Source of the DNA: Stenotrophomonas maltophilia
Lineage (GTDB): Bacteria > Pseudomonadota > Gammaproteobacteria > Xanthomonadales > Xanthomonadaceae
Direction: 5' to 3'
Length of the DNA stretch: 64,000 nt
Assembly (NCBI GenBank): GCA_002387845.1
Contig: DGLB01000007.1
Coordinates: 77,287 to 141,286 of the forward strand
The notes beneath the pieces were generated by a model that was given only the letters and a program-made list of their open reading frames with translations, did not search any database and had not been told where the DNA came from. The translations under genes and the position numbers were made by a program. Of this stretch, positions 60,502 to 64,000 are shown piece by piece (within the stretch, counting starts at the first letter, position 1; each line of letters begins with the position of its first letter).

Positions 60502-61021
60502 TCCCGGGTCGCCCCGATTCAAACGCAATCCGTAGAGCCACGCCTTGAAAAAAGGCGATCATCTGATGGGCATGCAGGCCGGCATCGATGGGCTGAAGAT
60601 CAGGTGCTGGCGCGAGCCGCTGGTCTACGCGTACTCGTGAGAACGTTGCGCTTTCGCCTTCAAACTTCGCTGCTCCACGTCGCGTTGCTTCGGCAAATGT
60701 CGCTGCTCCGCGTCGCGCTGCTTAGGTAGCGTCGGTCGACAGACGACGGCAGTGAACGCATCAACGACCGGTGACGCATTGCGTCAAGCGTCGCGGGAGT
60801 GCCTGCGCCTGGGCACACATTATTTCGATGGAGGTCATGCGTTACCGGGTGTGGAGCGGTTCAGTGCCGTCGTCTGTCGACCGACGCTACCCATCCCACC
60901 ACACCGCGCGCATGGCGCGAGCCACACGGCACAGCACGTCACCTGCCCGATGACGCACCGATGATCGACCATGGCGCGTCCCTACGGTGTCGATCACCAG
61001 CGCGGGGGTAGAATCCCCTCC
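60502..61021. other. 520-base intergenic stretch with REP remnants
   Basis: No gene supported. Holds a partial SMAG near 60532 (GTAGAGCCACGCC), two imperfect copies of TCGCTGCTCCRCGTCGCG (about 60668 and 60699), the SMAG pair at 60726-60748 and 60868-60890, and a palindrome of the TGACGCGC class interrupted by about 12 bases at 60955-60998. Confidence 0.6.
60726..60890. repeat. Inverted SMAG pair (CGTCGGTCGAC subtype)
   Basis: GTAG-CGTCGGTCGACAGACGACG at 60726-60748 and the mirror copy CGTCGTCTGTCGACCGACG-CTAC at 60868-60890, separated by 119 bases. Confidence 0.8.
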
Positions 61022-61834
61022 ATGCCCGAACTGCCCGAAGTTGAAACCACCCGCCGTGGCCTCGCGCCGCATCTGGAAGGCCGCCGCATCCACGGCGTGA
61101 TCCTGCGCCGGCCGGACCTGCGCTGGCCCATTCCGGATGAAATCAGCGCGCTGCTGCCGGGCCAGGCGATTGAAGGCGTACGCCGCCGCGCCAAGTACCT
61201 GCTGCTGGACACCGCCATCGGCAGTGCGGTGCTGCACCTGGGCATGTCCGGCAGCCTGCGGGTGTTGCCGGGCGACACCCCGGTGCGCGCGCATGACCAC
61301 GTGGACATCAGTCTGGACAACGGCCGCCTGCTGCGCTTCAACGACCCGCGCCGCTTCGGCAGCCTGCTCTGGCAGCCGGCCGGGCAGACCCATGAACTGC
61401 TGGCCGGGCTGGGTCCGGAGCCGCTGGATGATGCCTTCGACGGCGATTACCTGTTCCAGCGCAGCCGTGGCCGCAAGGCCCCGGTCAAGACCTTCCTGAT
61501 GGACCAGGGCATCGTGGTCGGGGTGGGCAACATCTATGCGGCCGAAAGCCTGTTCATGGCTGGCATCAACCCGCTGCGTGAAGCCGGCAAGATCTCGCGT
61601 GAGCGCTACCAGCGCCTGGGCGCTGCGGTGAAACAGATTCTCGGCCACGCGATCACGCGCGGCGGCACTACCCTGCGCGACTTCATCAACCCGGACGGGG
61701 CCCCTGGCTACTTCGAGCAGGAGCTGCTGGTTTACGGGCGTGAAGGCGAACCCTGCCGGCAGTGCGGGCGGCTGCTGCGCCACGCCACCATTGGCCAGCG
61801 CGCCAGCGTCTGGTGCAGCCACTGCCAGCGCTGA
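61022..61834 (+). CDS. mutM: Formamidopyrimidine-DNA glycosylase
   Basis: Base-excision repair of 8-oxoguanine. 270 residues; mature N-terminus PELPEVETTRRGL with catalytic Pro and Glu, K in RRRAKYLLL, DPRRFGSL and a C-terminal zinc finger CRQCGRLLRHATIGQRASVWCSHC. A standard family member. Confidence 0.97.
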   Translation: MPELPEVETTRRGLAPHLEGRRIHGVILRRPDLRWPIPDEISALLPGQAIEGVRRRAKYLLLDTAIGSAVLHLGMSGSLRVLPGDTPVRAHDHVDISLDNGRLLRFNDPRRFGSLLWQPAGQTHELLAGLGPEPLDDAFDGDYLFQRSRGRKAPVKTFLMDQGIVVGVGNIYAAESLFMAGINPLREAGKISRERYQRLGAAVKQILGHAITRGGTTLRDFINPDGAPGYFEQELLVYGREGEPCRQCGRLLRHATIGQRASVWCSHCQR

Positions 61835-61896
61835 GTCGCACTTTTGCCCCCGAACGGGCGCTATAGTCGGCGCAATGTCAGCGGCGGGGGTGTGGC

Positions 61897-62463
61897 ATGG
61901 ACGATGGCCCGGATATCACCGTATGGCTGGATTCAGCCCGCTCGGGCGACCGCGCTGCCCTGGACCGGGTACTGACCCTGCTGTACCAGGAGCTGCACAG
62001 CATGGCCCGCCGCCAGCTGGCCGGTCAGCAGGGACGCACCCTGGATGCCACCTCGCTGGTCCACGAGTCCTACCTGAAGCTGCTGGGCGCACGCGGCGCG
62101 GCACGCTTTGAAGACCGCGCACACTTTTTCGCCTATGCCGCCTCGGCCATGCGCAGCGTGGTGGTGGATTACGCGCGCAACCGGCTCGCGCGCAAGCGCG
62201 GCGGTGATCTGAAGCGGGTCGCGGAAATTCCGGAGAACAGCAGCAGCGGCGTGCGCCTGGACGAAGACCTGCTGGCGCTGGACGTCGCGCTGGCGCGTCT
62301 GCAGGCGGTGGATGGGCATCTGGCCAAGGTGGTGGAGCTGCGCTACTTCGCCGGGTTGTCGGAGCAGGAAATCGCCGACCTGTGCCAGCGCTCGGAACGC
62401 AGCATCCGCCGCGACTGGCAGAAGGCGCGGCTGTTCCTGCTGGCATCGGTGCGCGAAGACTGA
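61897..62463 (+). CDS. ECF-type sigma factor, kinase-linked
   Basis: 188 residues. Region 2 helices (DRVLTLLYQELHSMARRQLAG, VHESYLKLLGARG, FFAYAASAMRSVVVDYAR) and region 4 HTH (VELRYFAGLSEQEIADLCQRSERSIRRDWQKARLFL). The long HMARR... form matches the ECF group that lacks a classical anti-sigma and sits next to Ser/Thr kinases. The kinase gene starts 31 bases downstream. Confidence 0.88.
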   Translation: MDDGPDITVWLDSARSGDRAALDRVLTLLYQELHSMARRQLAGQQGRTLDATSLVHESYLKLLGARGAARFEDRAHFFAYAASAMRSVVVDYARNRLARKRGGDLKRVAEIPENSSSGVRLDEDLLALDVALARLQAVDGHLAKVVELRYFAGLSEQEIADLCQRSERSIRRDWQKARLFLLASVRED

Positions 62464-62493
62464 GCAGTACAACGGCGGTCGGAGAACGATCGT

Positions 62494-64000
62494 ATGGAAG
62501 CAGGGCGCTGGCAGCAGTTGTCGTCGCTGCTGGATCAGTTGCTGGAGTTGCCCCCCGACCAGCGCGCGGCGCGCCTGGCGCGGCTGCATGCGTCCGATCC
62601 AACCCTGGCCGGAGAAGTGGAGCGGCTGCTGCAGCACGAAGCCGACAGCCATGACTTCATGGCCCAACCCCTGTGGACGGCCGCACCAGAAGACAGTCGT
62701 GAGGGCACCCGCATCGGCCCCTATCGCCTGCTGCGCCGGCTGGGCGAGGGCGGCATGGGTGAGGTCTGGCTGGCTGAACGCGCCGACGGCCTGTACGAAC
62801 GCCAGGTGGCACTGAAGCTGCTGCGCAGCGGCTACGCCGACCCGGGCCTGCGCCAGCGCTTCAGCCGCGAACGCGAAATACTGGCGCGCCTGCAGCACCC
62901 GCACCTGGCCCAGCTGCTGGACGCCGGCATCGACCTGCAGGGCCAGCCCTACCTGGCGCTGGCCTATGTGGAAGGCGAGCCGATCACCGATTACTGCCAG
63001 CGCCTGCAGCTGCCGCTGGAGCGCCGGCTGAAGCTGATGCAGCAGGTGTGTGCGGTGGTCAGCCACGCCCACGCCAACCTGATCGTGCACCGCGACCTGA
63101 AGCCGTCGAACATTCTGGTTACCGCCGATGGCGAGGTGAAGCTGCTGGATTTCGGCATTGCCAAGCTGCTTGACGACGACCAGCCGCGCGACCCGGGCGC
63201 GCACCCGCCGACCGAGGCGCGCGCCTTCACCCTGCACTATGCCGCGCCGGAACAGGTGCGCGGCGAACCGGTGACCACGCTGACCGACGTGTACTCGCTG
63301 GGCGTGGTGTTGTTCGAAGTCATCACCGGGCGCAAGCCGTATCGGCTGCGCCGCCTCAGCGACGCCGAATGGGAGCGCTCGATCCTGGAGGTGAACGCCC
63401 CGCGCGCGTCCAGCCTGCTGCTGCGCCGGGAAGGCGGTGACCCCGAACCGGGTGCCGCCGCCCGCCGCCTGGCCCGCCGCCTGCGCGGCGACATGGACAC
63501 CATCCTGCTCAAGGCGCTGCAGAAGGAGCCCGCGCAGCGCTATGCCTCGGTGGAGGCGCTGTCGCAGGACGTGCAGCGCTTTCTGGAAGGCCGCCCCATC
63601 CATGCGCGCCCGCAGCGCGCGCTGTACCGGCTGCGCAAATACCTGGGCCGGCACCGCTGGGGCGTGGCGCTGGGCGCGATCAGCGTCGTGGCCCTGCTGG
63701 CGCTGGCGGTGCTGGCGCTGTGGCAGATGCAGCAGGCGCGGCGCGAGATCGCACGCGCGCAGGCGATGCAAGACTTCACCATCGGCCTGTTCGACCGGGC
63801 CGCCAGCGTGCGCCACGGCAGCTTCGATGTGCGCCAGATGCTGGCCACCGGGCAGCAGCGCGGCGAGGCCGAACTGGCCGACCAGCCCTTGCCGCTGGCC
63901 GACCTGGAAGGCGTGATTGGCCGGTTGCGGATCGGCCTGGGCGACTACCAGCTGGCCCTGCAGACCCTGGACCGGCAGCGCGCGCTGCTGGAGCAGGTCG
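62494..64000 (+). CDS. Ser/Thr protein kinase, C-terminus outside window
   Basis: Open at the window end after about 502 residues; start ATG 62494 preceded by GGAGA. N-terminal 75 residues helical (WQQLSSLLDQLLELPPDQRAAR), then a Hanks-type kinase: LGEGGMGEVWLAERAD, VALKLL, catalytic HRDLKPSNILV (near residue 202), DFGIAKLL. A single membrane helix at about 389-411 (VALGAISVVALLALAVLALW) is followed by what looks like the start of TPR-type repeats. Probably phosphorylates or regulates the adjacent ECF sigma factor, as in similar pairs. Confidence 0.9.
   Translation, partial: MEAGRWQQLSSLLDQLLELPPDQRAARLARLHASDPTLAGEVERLLQHEADSHDFMAQPLWTAAPEDSREGTRIGPYRLLRRLGEGGMGEVWLAERADGLYERQVALKLLRSGYADPGLRQRFSREREILARLQHPHLAQLLDAGIDLQGQPYLALAYVEGEPITDYCQRLQLPLERRLKLMQQVCAVVSHAHANLIVHRDLKPSNILVTADGEVKLLDFGIAKLLDDDQPRDPGAHPPTEARAFTLHYAAPEQVRGEPVTTLTDVYSLGVVLFEVITGRKPYRLRRLSDAEWERSILEVNAPRASSLLLRREGGDPEPGAAARRLARRLRGDMDTILLKALQKEPAQRYASVEALSQDVQRFLEGRPIHARPQRALYRLRKYLGRHRWGVALGAISVVALLALAVLALWQMQQARREIARAQAMQDFTIGLFDRAASVRHGSFDVRQMLATGQQRGEAELADQPLPLADLEGVIGRLRIGLGDYQLALQTLDRQRALLEQV

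Noticed and set aside
61933..63816. A 627-codon minus-strand frame opposite the sigma factor and kinase genes
   Set aside because: Antisense to clear ECF sigma and kinase motifs.

Overview
This 64 kb window is a high-GC chromosomal segment that reads as Stenotrophomonas, either the S. maltophilia complex or a close plant-associated relative. The strongest marker is about twenty SMAG repeats: short palindromes carrying a GTAG tetranucleotide, a REP family described in S. maltophilia. Gene content agrees: several TonB-dependent receptors, a carbohydrate-utilisation locus of the Xanthomonadaceae type, an XVIPCD-type T4SS effector with lipoprotein immunity genes, and PhhA with a divergent Lrp regulator.

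Layout. 0-4 kb: cardiolipin synthase, a small membrane protein, pdxJ and a PA0069-type radical SAM protein. 4-7.1 kb is an accessory island of lower GC: a lone integron-type cassette encoding a HEPN-like protein, a secreted protein of unknown role and a SymE-type toxin. 7.1-14.4 kb: a 2OG-Fe(II) oxygenase, fbp, an aromatic/aspartate aminotransferase, a TonB-dependent receptor and small proteins. 13.9-19.2 kb: DUF779, zinc alcohol dehydrogenase and aldehyde dehydrogenase genes, divergent from an AcoR-like sigma-54 activator. A sigma-54 promoter and a perfect 17-bp palindrome lie between them.

19.3-43.9 kb is a uronate (probably pectin) utilisation region. It encodes the whole route from 5-keto-4-deoxyuronate to pyruvate plus glyceraldehyde-3-phosphate (kduI, kduD, kdgK, eda). 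With it are a carbohydrate-type TonB receptor, a 1266-residue secreted LamG protein of unrecognised enzyme class, two secreted esterases, a three-gene TRAP transporter, a FAH-family protein, a GH43 glycosidase, a LacI regulator and an SGNH-esterase/cupin fusion. Four sites sharing the core ATGACACCG lie in its promoter regions. Between 28 and 31.7 kb a PhzF protein, an acyltransferase, a DUF5648-like protein and a cysteine-dioxygenase-type cupin interrupt the locus.

44-64 kb: phhA and its Lrp-type regulator; a T4SS effector flanked by two paralogous putative immunity lipoproteins; a patatin-like lipoprotein; an AIM24-family protein; an iron-type TonB receptor; a class A acid phosphatase broken by two single-base insertions; a lipase-like protein with a DUF4785-like partner; an ABC ATPase; a fatty acid desaturase with an EF-hand protein; a small lipoprotein; mutM; and an ECF sigma factor followed by a Ser/Thr kinase that runs off the window end. 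I saw no rRNA, tRNA, CRISPR array or insertion-sequence transposase.
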